Source: Chthoniobacter flavus Ellin428 (lineage in GTDB: Bacteria > Verrucomicrobiota > Verrucomicrobiia > Chthoniobacterales > Chthoniobacteraceae). Taken from it: a stretch of 64,000 bases of DNA. Shown one piece after another: positions 10,001 to 18,061 of the stretch (position 1 is its first letter; the number at the start of each line of letters is the position of its first letter). The notes below the pieces were generated by a model, which was given only the letters and a program-made list of their open reading frames with translations, had not been told where the DNA came from and made no database searches. Position numbers and translations under genes: made by a program. The stretch spans positions 186,001 to 250,000 of the forward strand of contig NZ_ABVL01000003.1 in NCBI RefSeq assembly GCF_000173075.1, in the 5' to 3' direction.

Positions 10001-10110
10001 AACTCACCCTGACCGACGATCGGATGCGTGAGAGGATAACCGGAGACACCACCGGGAGACCACTGGTGCTGGCGGCGTAAAGCTTTGGAGTCTGGAACAG
10101 AGGCCGGCAT
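7024..10110 (-). CDS. Giant P-loop ATPase, PglY/BrxC-like
   Basis: This 1028-residue reading frame starts at the ATG at 10110. The P-loop at about residues 60-70 reads APWGVGKSRL. A Walker B-like segment VVVVLDELETITES lies near residue 225, followed by ALCSPAIGDELREV. Size and order resemble the large ATPases of BREX (PglY/BrxC) and MADS-like loci, which are thought to sense or process DNA. The C-terminus (FAELLRTGARLRPGSAAGR) looks out of frame, and the more plausible continuation lies in the next feature. The gene starts 4 bases after the end of the 400-residue gene. This is probably the largest subunit of the system. Confidence 0.8.
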   Translation of the reverse strand: MPASVPDSKALRRQHQWSPGGVSGYPLTHPIVGQGEFFQTFQHFIHVVEHDQEGFVQVFAAVAPWGVGKSRLGYELIGQINDAGRGWFTRQSGSNIADSALFRDAPDRDKYLGLFIRYTQIANEHQNTDNWFGYGLYKALLPLAKEEFDGSIQGNIAKEAYDRLFALGFEKDKLAAALELDAGHTPEKLYGDKTLVTRLCEAAYAYFKAFGIAYVVVVLDELETITESVTFGKEEGDLRRLDGAAIKLIARAIKEEDPRHKLPWLRYVALCSPAIGDELREVQSTARRFELVDLSRNAFADVSDFVRKLREEGRLAQEYPTGVVEAAYAMSGGNFGWFNVIMSSVDQVLRDLGGEATLGRIFSECVAKSARVKTHVLDHTVLRGINVPAAQKAPVEEFLYGQLPRPLTAWTDEQRELLTKANNEYGEEISEYFQRVDWSEEQCAQALRDGRFSGRKSAGNSAASTSFFDLRQLLANLGTYAIHETKGQPPQGGRHVLLVPLAQRDFCDLAAMLYPHPAVEDAARALWRFFFHNTTEFPPERATHLGPSASMLQRVNLRLRRDNAQTQVLRDTEGNTALESALVAVKAQNENERARQILTGAMRVLDDHWEYDPVTPALRGDFVAIETVGGTKKGLLRADWLKLHPDGRAVLAWVRNIEEYEKLCDVVTAQFDKLGRTPVVVLTSSRALADQIASAASTKVRDSRTFATVFQLSPREETMLHQIGLPRATWSGFVLGSGQLTSAFHTRAQSFYRLLKDHVGNWREALDKLGRIAWPFRPGGVLRDEDRDQLLSAWRWMFLGDEARRTLAHADEHSGLKVEEILDLLRRMESSAAARSSYRAEERAGLFDRLNEGAEPQLPAFVATLLRRLFAGRTWSLDVAEREWFWGYAFEPQFRKKEVFGQWMALLCEMGFARLDPAVGDNEKRYCVILREHLAGERQAAENWLNDTYTKIVNDQLVVVFGDDRVRALFGPTGVKTLGAREKLDRAKECLEKLDTVEAKYATTSDPVQFAELLRTGARLRPGSAAGR

Positions 10111-10114
10111 AACT

Positions 10115-11317
10115 TCAGGCTGTGACGAGAGTGGCAGGTTTATCCAGCGCCGAGCGGCTGGCTGGAGCTTTTTTAATTAGACGTTCCTGTGCCCATTGCT
10201 CGGCCGCGGTGCGCAGCGCGCGGGCGAGCCGTTCACCGGCGCGATAGAAATGGTTGCTGCCAAAAATGCGCAGGCAGGCGCTGCCGAATTCCTCCGCAAT
10301 CCAGTATCCGGGCCGGCGGGCGACGCGTCCGCGTTCGTCGAAGGTCCACACTTTGCACCGTAGCAGCTCGCGGATGACTGGGGCAAGGCGGGCGTCGAGG
10401 GTGGCGGCATCTCGCGTGGGAGCGATCAGGCCCACGCCGAGGATGGCCAGAGCGCGTTGAAGCAGTTCGCTCAGTGGACCGCACACGACTTCGCGAGCAT
10501 CCGGCAGGGTCACCACCACATCCACACGCGGTGGCTGATGAAATTGCGCGATGTCGGCCACTTCGAGCGCCAGGCCGCCGGTGAGCCGCTCCGCCGCCCA
10601 CGTTTCTTGCGCGAAGACAAGCTGCGCGAGCAGCATCGGCCACGGGCGCATCACTACCCAGCGCAGCACGGCTTCGTGGGGAGCATCGTCGGCTTCCCTT
10701 TCGGCTTTTGAGAGCGGCGCCCAGGTCCCGTCGAGAACCGCGGTTGCGTCATAGCAGGGCGCTTCGTCGGCATCGGGAAGGCGGAGGAGGCGGTTGCGCA
10801 CCCAGGCCCCGGTCGGGTCGAGGGGGCGGAGGTCCACCGGGGCGATAATCTCCGAGGTTGGCAGCGATGCGGTTGCAGCGAGGAGCCTCAAGAGCGGCGG
10901 CGTGACGACGGCATTCTCGGCTGACGCGCCCAGCAGGCTGCGTTCGAGTTCCGCGTGGGCCGTGGGTTTGAGCGAACCTTCCGGTAGGACGGCGCGCACT
11001 TCTTCGGCGGCGGGACCGAGCGGGCCGATGAGGTTACAGAGCGACGCAACATCTCCGCGTAGGCCGGCCTCGTGGACGCGGGCGGCGATGACGCGGAGCC
11101 AGCCGACACGCACCGCCGGTTCGACGGCGGCGAGGGTGGCCACGGCTTCGGCTTCGTTCGGGAGCGCGGACCAAAGCTGCATGAGCGCGGGCGTAGCCAC
11201 GGCACGGTTGCCGTCGGTAGAGAGCGCCCAAAGCCCGCGAGCCCGGCTGGCGGGAAATTCCCGTAAGTCGGACGCCGCCGTTTCGCCGGTCTGCAGGAGC
11301 CGAAGCAACCCGCGCAT
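10115..11317 (-). CDS. Unknown 400-residue defence-operon protein
   Basis: This is an Ala/Leu/Arg-rich, mainly helical protein with no motif I can name. The N-terminal half looks like a helical repeat. The middle has DVVVTLPDAREVVCGPLSEL, and the C-terminus has FDERGRVARRPGYWIAEEFG. It overlaps the protease gene by ATGA and precedes the giant ATPase by 4 bases. Conserved company with a very large ATPase suggests an adaptor, but nothing in the sequence shows it. Confidence 0.65.
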   Translation of the reverse strand: MRGLLRLLQTGETAASDLREFPASRARGLWALSTDGNRAVATPALMQLWSALPNEAEAVATLAAVEPAVRVGWLRVIAARVHEAGLRGDVASLCNLIGPLGPAAEEVRAVLPEGSLKPTAHAELERSLLGASAENAVVTPPLLRLLAATASLPTSEIIAPVDLRPLDPTGAWVRNRLLRLPDADEAPCYDATAVLDGTWAPLSKAEREADDAPHEAVLRWVVMRPWPMLLAQLVFAQETWAAERLTGGLALEVADIAQFHQPPRVDVVVTLPDAREVVCGPLSELLQRALAILGVGLIAPTRDAATLDARLAPVIRELLRCKVWTFDERGRVARRPGYWIAEEFGSACLRIFGSNHFYRAGERLARALRTAAEQWAQERLIKKAPASRSALDKPATLVTA

Positions 11318-12150
11318 CAGGATCGCCTCCTTTCCAAGGCTTCGGTCTCTCGATCCAGATAAGCGTCAGCTTCCGGGAAATCCTTTGCCAGCAGGTGAAT
11401 CAACGCCTCGATCCGGTTAGCTTGGATTTCGCGGTCTTCCTCAAAGAACATGCTGTTGATTCCGATAAGGCGCATGCGCGCGGGAATCCAAAACAGCGAA
11501 TCTTTGAACCGAGCTCTCCAAATGCCACCACCGCTCATTCCATAGGGCTCAGGGAGGTCTTGCCATTCGCCCGTGAACACGTCGAGCACCCGCTCCGGAT
11601 ATTCCATTCGCATATTCAATGGGCGTGATCCCGGCTTGCCCCAATCAAAGTCCTCCGGAACGTTTGTTTGGTAGAGGAACGAGTCGTAGAGGTGGATTAT
11701 GCCGTGTTCGGTCTTGTGCGCGGCTTCTGGCATTCCAAAAGTCATCGTCAGGTCTTCCGCCAGGCCTTCTGGAAACAATTCGAAGTCATCCAACGTCAGC
11801 CAGGATTTATGCGCCAATTGCCGCAGACACCATTCGGACGGGCGGAGATAGCCCACGTCGAGATCATCATCGCTCACGCCGCTCATAAAATCCTTCTCCT
11901 CGGGTGCGGCACGCAGATTGGAAGGTTTTTCCTGCGCCACAATCTGCAGCCGCTCCACGTCATGTCGCTCGATCACATGCGCCGCCGTCACGATTAGAGG
12001 AGTGTCGTTCGCACGCACCAACATTCCCGTGCCATGGTCATAAGGCGTCTGCTCATTATGAGCAGCGATCACGACGGTCCGATCGAACAAATACCGGTTA
12101 ATGGCGGGCTTTGCCTCCTTCATTATCGCGATTTTCGTCTGATCAGTCAC
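11317..12150 (-). CDS. Trypsin-like serine protease domain protein
   Basis: This 277-residue protein has a chymotrypsin-fold signature: GTGMLVRANDTPLIVTAAHV with the catalytic His in TAAH, acidic candidates in DDLDVGYL, and the nucleophile Ser in GMSGGGIW. There is no signal peptide, so it should act in the cytoplasm. Proteases of this type occur in multi-gene defence loci, where they may be activated on infection and cleave a partner. The gene sits between the specificity subunit (6-base gap) and the 400-residue protein (ATGA overlap). With the kinase it gives the operon two protein-modifying enzymes. Confidence 0.8.
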   Translation of the reverse strand: MTDQTKIAIMKEAKPAINRYLFDRTVVIAAHNEQTPYDHGTGMLVRANDTPLIVTAAHVIERHDVERLQIVAQEKPSNLRAAPEEKDFMSGVSDDDLDVGYLRPSEWCLRQLAHKSWLTLDDFELFPEGLAEDLTMTFGMPEAAHKTEHGIIHLYDSFLYQTNVPEDFDWGKPGSRPLNMRMEYPERVLDVFTGEWQDLPEPYGMSGGGIWRARFKDSLFWIPARMRLIGINSMFFEEDREIQANRIEALIHLLAKDFPEADAYLDRETEALERRRS

Positions 12151-12156
12151 AGCGTC

Positions 12157-13698
12157 CTAAGTGGCTTGAGGTTGGTCGCTCTGTTGCAAGGCGCCATAAA
12201 GCGTCTCGATGTCGGGAAAGAGCGGATCGCCGGGCAGGTCAAAGCCAGCACGAGTGAGACGGGAGAGGAGAGCGCGGTCGGGCGCAGTGTCGCCGCGATC
12301 TAGTGCTTGCTGAGCAGCAGCCAGTTCTGCCTCCGTCACGCGGCCTTCGATGAGGGCTTCAACTAGTTGCTTTGAAGCAGTCGTCAGGCGCACTGCAGTG
12401 CGTCGCAGGTCAATAGATTGCCGTCGACCGGAAGAAACTGATTGGAAGAAATATGGGCTAACGCTTGCCGGGTCAGGCACGGGGAAAACGCGAAGGTTCT
12501 CTAATGAGAAAAATGCATTTATCGCTCCGTAGACCTGTTGTTCGATCAACACTTGGCCGAGGTTCGACTCGCAAAAGGCGGCAACGAAGTCCGCTGTCGC
12601 CAAATCGCGAATCGGAACACGCGCGATGTCTTGGTTGATATTGCAACCTCGAAGTTCCTCGTCGATGGCTGCCGCGTCACCGACGGTTCCTTTGATTGAG
12701 ATAACCAAATCTCCCACAGCCAATCTGCTCCGTTTGATCGTTTCTTCGCTGTCCGTGTCCATTCGTGGAAGCGTGTCCCGATAGATGTCGCCGTCATGAA
12801 AATCTTGCCCCCGAATCCAAGGCACACCCACAGCGCCAAAGCGCGCATCCCCTGGTGTCCCCCCATTAGTGATGCCGGGATAAAGCGCCCCTAAAAAAGC
12901 GAGAGCGGTGCCAGATTTGCGGATTGCCGCCTCGGCGTGCACGAAGCGCGGGTTGTGATACCATGCGTCCACGCGCCCGTTGAGCCGCTCAGGCCGAACC
13001 CTATAACCGCGCGTCATCGGTGCTGGTGAATAGTGGCTGAAGTATTCGTTGAAGGACGCCGCGACTCTCCGCGCTAAAGCCTTCCCTGCCTCCCTCAAGC
13101 CCTCGGCCTGGCGCACTTTCTCTCCGACGTAGCGTTCACCGTCCGAACTAAGCTCCGGTAACAAGACGTCCTTTGCATCCGTCACGCCCAAATACTGAAT
13201 GATGCTACCCAGCGAGCGTCGTTCGAGTTGCCTCCGCCCGTAAGGAGTGAACAAAAAAGCTGCAACGAATTCGGTGTCGTGACTGCCATTGGGATGAATG
13301 GCGATGATGTGCTGGGTGATGTTCGCACGCGGAATCCAGTCCGGGACGACGCAAATTTTTTCGCCGACGCTGGCTTTGACGATGAGCAGGTCGCCGGGGC
13401 GAACCTCCGACGCAATCAGGTCATGATGCACCGCCTCATCAAGGTGAGCCATGCCATCGTAGATGACAGTCATCTCGCCGACATTGCCGACACGGAAAAG
13501 GGGAACACCCGAGGCAAGGTAAAGCTCGCTCGGCAGTGCGGACCCGAACGGGCCGGCGAAGAACTTGCCGGTCTCGCGAAGTTCAACGGAGCCGAACTCA
13601 CGCAAGATGCGTTCGTCGCGAATGTGCTCGGGCCGGTAATAGTCCGGGTCGAGCCGCTTGGGCGCGAGAAGCAGAGAAGGAACGCGGGTGGCCAGCAT
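12157..13698 (-). CDS. HsdS-like DNA specificity subunit (two target-recognition domains)
   Basis: This protein of about 513 residues is counted from the ATG at 13698, 4 bases after the methyltransferase stop. The longer frame back to 13776 lies inside the methyltransferase gene. Two HsdS-like halves are visible. The first has SGVPLFRVGNVGEM, RPGDLLIVKASVGEK and LGVTDAKDVLLP. The second has VGVPWIRGQDFHDGDIY, LAVGDLVISIKGTVGD and GAINAFFSLENLRVFPVP. Each target domain is followed by a helical spacer. It should give the methyltransferase, and probably the restriction machinery, sequence specificity. Confidence 0.9.
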   Translation of the reverse strand: MLATRVPSLLLAPKRLDPDYYRPEHIRDERILREFGSVELRETGKFFAGPFGSALPSELYLASGVPLFRVGNVGEMTVIYDGMAHLDEAVHHDLIASEVRPGDLLIVKASVGEKICVVPDWIPRANITQHIIAIHPNGSHDTEFVAAFLFTPYGRRQLERRSLGSIIQYLGVTDAKDVLLPELSSDGERYVGEKVRQAEGLREAGKALARRVAASFNEYFSHYSPAPMTRGYRVRPERLNGRVDAWYHNPRFVHAEAAIRKSGTALAFLGALYPGITNGGTPGDARFGAVGVPWIRGQDFHDGDIYRDTLPRMDTDSEETIKRSRLAVGDLVISIKGTVGDAAAIDEELRGCNINQDIARVPIRDLATADFVAAFCESNLGQVLIEQQVYGAINAFFSLENLRVFPVPDPASVSPYFFQSVSSGRRQSIDLRRTAVRLTTASKQLVEALIEGRVTEAELAAAQQALDRGDTAPDRALLSRLTRAGFDLPGDPLFPDIETLYGALQQSDQPQAT

Positions 13699-13702
13699 CT
13701 TG

Positions 13703-15754
13703 TTACTCCCCGCGGATGTATGAACCCGTGATCCCTGCGAGATCGTTAGGTACGCCTTTGCTGTAGTCTTCGACATTGTTCTTCACCTCGTAGCCGAGGT
13801 GGTCGGCCACGCCCATGAACACATCCTTCTGCGGCTCATCGGCAAAGTGCTCGGGGTCATTGGGACGGGCGTGACGTTTCTGGAGGTAGAGGTAGCTGGT
13901 CTTGGCTCCGGTCCCGGAGAGTTTGAAGGTGTCTGACGGCAGAGACACGACCGCTTTGACGATCGCCTTGCCCCCGTGGAACTCACCGGTGACCGGGTCT
14001 TTCTTCCCCATGATGTATTCGCGAACGTAGCGCTCGCCGGAATTGCAGAGGACTCCATCGGGCAGGATGATGATGAGTCGTCCGCCGGGCTTGAGCAGTT
14101 CCAGGCAGCGATCGATGAAGAGGACGGCGGGATCGATGCTGGTGGGGCTGATGGGAGTCCACCGGCCCTTTTTGTCGGGGCTCGCGCCCATCGCCTTGCC
14201 GGCGACCGTCGGTGTGTAGCGATAGACCTCTTTTTTCCCAATCGGGAACCAACCCATGCCTGCCACAAAGGTATAGGCCGTCTTGTCGCCATCGGGTTCG
14301 AGGTCGGTGCGAAAGCGTTTGAGAATCTCGCCCATTTCGGTCTCGTAGCGCTCGCGAGCTTCGTGCTGGCCTTTCTTGAACTTGGGCGTGCCGAATGGCG
14401 GATTGGTGCAGATGAGATCGAAGGTGCCGGGTTCGAGCTGATCGGTGGTGAGCGAGTTCTGGACGTAGAAGATGCGGGCCTTGGGCGCGCCGAGCAAAGC
14501 CATGTTCACGCGGGCGAGCGTGACCATGACCGGCGCCGAGTCGGCTCCACAGAAGCTGTAGGTGAGATGGTCCTCGAAGAGTTTCTTCCGCTTCACGTCG
14601 TCGAGGTTCAGCTCGGCAAGAGCGCGCTGGAGCCGGCCGACGGCGACGACTCCGAAGCCGTAGGTGCCGCACGCCGGATCGCAATAGCGGAAGACGGGCT
14701 TGTCGCCTTTGTAGGCGGCGAGCAGCTCGGGGGTCTCGGCGAGGATGTCGTGGAAGGCGATGTCGAGCATCGACTGCTTGACCGGCGCAGGTGTGAGGTA
14801 GATGCCAAGCCCGCCCTTGCTGTCGAAATTGCCGCGCAGGAAGACATCGAACGCCCGCCCGAGGGCATCGGCCGCCATGTCGGCGAAGGTGCCGTTGGCT
14901 TTGATTTGGACGCCACGGTTGTCGGTGACGGGGCCGAGGTTTTGGATTAGGTCGAGGAGCGTCTCGTAATTGCGCTGCTGCTCGAGCTGGAGGTGGACAT
15001 TCTTGTCGAAGATGGGGTGGGACTCGCCCTTGTCGTCGGTGACGACGTAGTCCGCGTGGCCCTTGAACTGATCGAACGCGGCCTGGATCTCGGCGACGGC
15101 GGCTTTGCCGTTTGCCCGGACGTAGTCGGCATCGAAGACATCGGCGAAGCGGCGCTTCCGGTTTTCGTGGGTGAACTCAATGTTCGGATGATGAAGCCGG
15201 AAGGATTCGAGGAAGAGGAACTTGGCGACTTCGAGAATGATGTCGTTCTTGCCGTTCACTCGGTCCTTCACGGTCTGATAGACTTGCTCGTGGAACGAGT
15301 TGAAGCCGTTCATCAGGCGCTCGTATTGGCGCATCGACCAGCGATAGGTCGGGTCGGCTTTGAGGCGTTTGTATTCGCCGATCTCCTGGACAGTGGGAAG
15401 CTGGTCGATCTCGTGCGGCGGATGATTCGCGATGTCGAAAGTGCGCTCGTGCTCGCCATCGGTGGCGATGGCGAAGACCGGGTAGGCATCCTCGGCCGTC
15501 TCGGTCGGCGTCAGCGCCCAGGCGCGGGATTGCACATGCTCCGGTCGCGCCTTATCCCACTGCTCGGGCGTGAGCGCGAGGAGCAGGAGGCGTGGGGTGA
15601 GCACGCCTTTATGCCGACCCCAGACGATGGCGGCGGATTCGTCGTCGCCGTCGGTGAGCGGCTGTTCGAGATCGAAGCCGCGTTCGGCGAGCTTGGTGGT
15701 GAGGGACGCGAGGGCGTCCTTGGCGGTGAGTGTTTCAGTTTCAGTTTCAGGCAT
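13703..15754 (-). CDS. N6-adenine DNA methyltransferase (HsdM-like)
   Basis: This 683-residue protein has a helical N-terminal region and a gamma-class N6-adenine methyltransferase core. The SAM motif is FRYCDPACGTYGFG and the catalytic motif is LICTNPPFGTP. A large C-terminal helical part contacts the specificity subunit in HsdM relatives. It is flanked by two HsdS-like genes. In methylation-associated defence it marks host DNA as self. It is intact, so the host genome should be methylated at the motif read by the S subunit. Confidence 0.93.
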   Translation of the reverse strand: MPETETETLTAKDALASLTTKLAERGFDLEQPLTDGDDESAAIVWGRHKGVLTPRLLLLALTPEQWDKARPEHVQSRAWALTPTETAEDAYPVFAIATDGEHERTFDIANHPPHEIDQLPTVQEIGEYKRLKADPTYRWSMRQYERLMNGFNSFHEQVYQTVKDRVNGKNDIILEVAKFLFLESFRLHHPNIEFTHENRKRRFADVFDADYVRANGKAAVAEIQAAFDQFKGHADYVVTDDKGESHPIFDKNVHLQLEQQRNYETLLDLIQNLGPVTDNRGVQIKANGTFADMAADALGRAFDVFLRGNFDSKGGLGIYLTPAPVKQSMLDIAFHDILAETPELLAAYKGDKPVFRYCDPACGTYGFGVVAVGRLQRALAELNLDDVKRKKLFEDHLTYSFCGADSAPVMVTLARVNMALLGAPKARIFYVQNSLTTDQLEPGTFDLICTNPPFGTPKFKKGQHEARERYETEMGEILKRFRTDLEPDGDKTAYTFVAGMGWFPIGKKEVYRYTPTVAGKAMGASPDKKGRWTPISPTSIDPAVLFIDRCLELLKPGGRLIIILPDGVLCNSGERYVREYIMGKKDPVTGEFHGGKAIVKAVVSLPSDTFKLSGTGAKTSYLYLQKRHARPNDPEHFADEPQKDVFMGVADHLGYEVKNNVEDYSKGVPNDLAGITGSYIRGE

Positions 15755-16142
15755 GGTCGAGGAGTTGGACGAGACCGGGGCCGAACAGGCGAAGGGCGCG
15801 ATGTTCGCGGGTCAGAGCTTTGAGTTGCGCAGTCGAAGTCTGGAATTGAGCGGGGAGGAGTTTGCGGATTTCGTCCGGGTGGAGTGGCCCTCCGCCGCGG
15901 GCGCGGAGAATGCCGATGACGGCTTCGAGCAGCGCCTCCTGCGGGGAACGCTGGCCGGCAGATACGGCGATGTCGTTGCCTTCACTCCTGAGGTGGATCC
16001 CGGGCGCGACGGTGAGAAAGAGCCGGAGTTGTTCGCGAGTCCAATTACTGCCCGATTCACGGACCATGGCGTGGACCTGCGAGAGCGCCACGGGTGCGGC
16101 GCGCAGAGTCGGGAGCAGTCGATCGAAAATGGCGGGGGTCAT
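15747..16142 (-). CDS. Small helical protein, possible winged helix
   Basis: The 131-residue gene starts at the ATG at 16142 (MTPAIFDRLLPTLRAAPVAL), overlapping the upstream stop by ATGA. The longer open frame to 16427 is a shadow. The protein has two repeated helix-turn-helix-like stretches: LSQVHAMVRESGSNWTREQL near residue 20 and LHPDEIRKLLPAQF near residue 90. This suggests two small DNA-binding or adaptor units, but no family is recognised. It lies between the second S-like gene and the methyltransferase, with overlaps on both sides. Confidence 0.7.
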   Translation of the reverse strand: MTPAIFDRLLPTLRAAPVALSQVHAMVRESGSNWTREQLRLFLTVAPGIHLRSEGNDIAVSAGQRSPQEALLEAVIGILRARGGGPLHPDEIRKLLPAQFQTSTAQLKALTREHRALRLFGPGLVQLLDHA

Positions 16143-17488
16143 GGGCGCCGGAGTGTGGCTTGTTGGATAGCACGCGCGCGATGCAAAACGGAGCGCCATT
16201 GGCCATGGAGATCGTTCCGCCGACGGAGCACGCGCGCGAGCGTGCGTTCCCAGCGGACGAGGGTTTCGTGCGGAAAGCGCGGGAGGAAGACGTGGGCAAG
16301 ATCGGCGGCGCGGATGAACTGCTGAGCGGTGCCCGAGGTGAACAGGCGGATTTGCCGGGCGACGGGTTCGGTGGCGAGGATGAGCGCCCATGCGCCAGGC
16401 GTGTCGTGGAAACGCAGCCGCGCCCAATGATCGACGGCGAATACCGGAGCTGGCGGGTCGTCGGCCAGCCAGGCGACACGGGGATCGGAGCCGAGCGTGG
16501 ACATCAGCACATCGCCGGCGTGAAGCGGCCGGCCGTAAAGCCGGGAGCCGGCCGAGGTGGAACGAGGTTCATCCGGGATGTTCAGGTCGAACGAGCGGCG
16601 AACATCGCTGAGGCGCAGTGTACGCACTGGCTGGCCGGTTTCACCGAGCCGCTCCGACGGGGTCGGAAAGACAAGGTCAGGCAAGCGCTGCCAGTCGGCG
16701 TCCCGGTGAAGAGTCTCCGCCTGGGCGTTAGCCGCGACATGCACCGGGACCAGCGAGTCATCAATCAACTCGCAGGAGAACCAATCGCACCACGTCGGCG
16801 CGCCATAGCGAGATGCGGTTTCGTTCCAGCTCGTCCGGGCAACTTCGTTCTCGACGGTAGTACCGACCTCCCCGTGGAGTCGCATCAGCTCGGTGTCGGC
16901 CTCGGCCAACGCTGCTAGGGCCACCCAGGCTTCCTGCGCCAAAGGCGCGAGCACTGCTGGCGGCGGAGGCAACGCGAGATCGCGCAGCACAGAAAGCCTA
17001 AGCCGCGGCAAAACGGCAGCTCCCGACCGGCGTACCAGCATATCCGTGAACGCCGCAGTGTTCAGCCAAAGAAGCCACCAAAAGGCCACGCTGCGGTCGA
17101 GGCCACGTAGGATTATGCAGTTTGCATCCACGGGATGCCGATGATGCACGGGCATGACCCACGCGGCGCGGATCGGCGCGATCTTCGTAATGAGAACGTC
17201 TGCAGGGCGAATGCACCGCGAATGCTCGACCTCGGGCACTTCGCCATGCTGGGAGTCCATGGACAGGAAAAATTCTCCGATGTGGGCGGATCGGTACAAA
17301 ATGGAGGCCTTCCCGTCGGCATCCGGATCCGCCCTCAGCCCTTCCAGGAAGTGGCGGGACGCTCCGCGAACTTTATTACTAAAGAATAAAAGATACGGAC
17401 TGCGACAGAAGAAGGCGGCGTCCAGAACGTCAAAACCCGCTATGGCACTAGGGGAGATGCGCGAAGTGGCTGACGTTTCTGATTCCAT
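16139..17488 (-). CDS. Second HsdS-like protein, first gene of the defence operon
   Basis: This 449-residue protein starts at the ATG at 17488. Its C-terminal half has HsdS-type signatures: LYGRPLHAGDVLMSTLGSD and RLFTSGTAQQFIRAADLAHV followed by FLPRFP. The N-terminal half has a similar IRPADVLITKIAPIRAAWVM unit, so it probably has two divergent target-recognition domains. A second specificity-like protein separate from the main S subunit is a feature of MADS-type systems and may read DNA for the restriction arm rather than for methylation. Transcription of the whole operon should begin just upstream. Confidence 0.75.
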   Translation of the reverse strand: MESETSATSRISPSAIAGFDVLDAAFFCRSPYLLFFSNKVRGASRHFLEGLRADPDADGKASILYRSAHIGEFFLSMDSQHGEVPEVEHSRCIRPADVLITKIAPIRAAWVMPVHHRHPVDANCIILRGLDRSVAFWWLLWLNTAAFTDMLVRRSGAAVLPRLRLSVLRDLALPPPPAVLAPLAQEAWVALAALAEADTELMRLHGEVGTTVENEVARTSWNETASRYGAPTWCDWFSCELIDDSLVPVHVAANAQAETLHRDADWQRLPDLVFPTPSERLGETGQPVRTLRLSDVRRSFDLNIPDEPRSTSAGSRLYGRPLHAGDVLMSTLGSDPRVAWLADDPPAPVFAVDHWARLRFHDTPGAWALILATEPVARQIRLFTSGTAQQFIRAADLAHVFLPRFPHETLVRWERTLARVLRRRNDLHGQWRSVLHRARAIQQATLRRP

Positions 17489-17790
17489 GCAGGCTCACAC
17501 CTTGCAATAGTTTGCGCGAACGTGCAAGACAAAATGAAATGTGAGTTCGCATGTATGAACACATTTCTGATTGACGACGCCAAAAAACCTGCCAAGATCG
17601 GGACCGTGATTCACCGATTCGCGAGTGCGGTCGGGGAAGAGCATCGGGTGGGAACGCGGAGTTACACGCGCCCCACCCGACGCTGGAGACAGACCGAAGC
17701 CCGTCCGTGAGAAGACTTCAGCTTCGGTCGGTCTGAAAGCGGAATCAAGACAAACCAACGCCGGTAACCTCGGCAGCAGTTCAGACCGAT
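17489..17790. promoter_or_regulatory. Divergent intergenic region between the defence operon and the DUF1883-MBL operon
   Basis: About 300 bases contain no convincing gene. The half next to the defence operon is AT-richer and holds an imperfect palindrome at 17539-17564 (ATGTG...TTC...GAAC...CACAT) that could be an operator. The half next to the DUF1883 gene holds the two hairpins listed separately. Promoters for both directions should lie here. I could not pick a reliable -35/-10 pair. Confidence 0.5.
17644..17735 (+). ncRNA. Two tandem hairpins: structured leader or small RNA candidate
   Basis: Hairpin 1 pairs TCGGGTGGG (17644-17652) with CCCACCCGA (17672-17680) and has an inner CGCG/CGCG stem (17655-17658 with 17667-17670). 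Hairpin 2 pairs CAGACCGAAGC (17690-17700) with GCTTCGGTCGGTCTG (17721-17735), leaving a 4-base bulge where GGTC is repeated. Together they end 55 bases before the DUF1883 start. No run of T follows, so they are unlikely to be a simple terminator. A leader RNA or free small RNA is possible; the strand is assumed from the downstream operon. Confidence 0.5.
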
Positions 17791-18051
17791 ATGAAATATC
17801 TACACGAAGAGTTCGATTGTGCGGGCGGCGAGACCGTCCGCGTGGACCTCAACAAGCAGGCCAACGTGCGCCTGCTCGACGACAACAACTACCGCCACTT
17901 CCGCTCCGGCGGCAGGTATCGATGCGGAGGCGGCTTGGCGAAAACGACGCCGGTCTTGCTCACCGTTCCCAACGCGGGTCGCTGGCATGTCGTCGTGGAC
18001 CTCGGCGGTTACGCCGGCAGCGTCCGCGCGTCCATCACCCTGCTCAACTGA
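17791..18051 (+). CDS. DUF1883 domain protein
   Basis: This 86-residue protein consists almost wholly of a DUF1883 domain: it opens MKYLHEEFDCAGGETVRVDL, then has KQANVRLLDDNNYRHF, TPVLLTVPNAGRWHVVVDL and GGYAGSVRAS. DUF1883 is a small beta domain of unknown biochemical role. It occurs alone or fused to TIR domains in bacterial conflict loci. Here it is the first gene of a three-gene operon (10 bases before the MBL gene) and probably acts as a sensor or binding module. Confidence 0.85.
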   Translation: MKYLHEEFDCAGGETVRVDLNKQANVRLLDDNNYRHFRSGGRYRCGGGLAKTTPVLLTVPNAGRWHVVVDLGGYAGSVRASITLLN

Positions 18052-18061
18052 GGAAACGACC

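Noticed and set aside
13976-14950. 324-residue plus-strand frame inside the methyltransferase gene
   Set aside because: The opposite strand encodes a clear N6-adenine methyltransferase with both motifs. This frame is its Gly/Asp/Val-rich mirror.
186-17488. Calling the defence operon a standard BREX or DISARM system
   Set aside because: No BrxZ/PglZ phosphatase, Lon-like protease, BrxL, or DISARM helicase/PLD genes are seen. The HerA/NurA-like pair and HsdS proteins fit MADS-like systems better.
17644-17735. Retron-type ncRNA
   Set aside because: There are strong hairpins, but no reverse transcriptase gene is nearby.
17495-17758. Possible small regulator between the divergent operons
   Set aside because: The 87-residue frame has no HTH or other motif and covers the hairpins and operator-like region.
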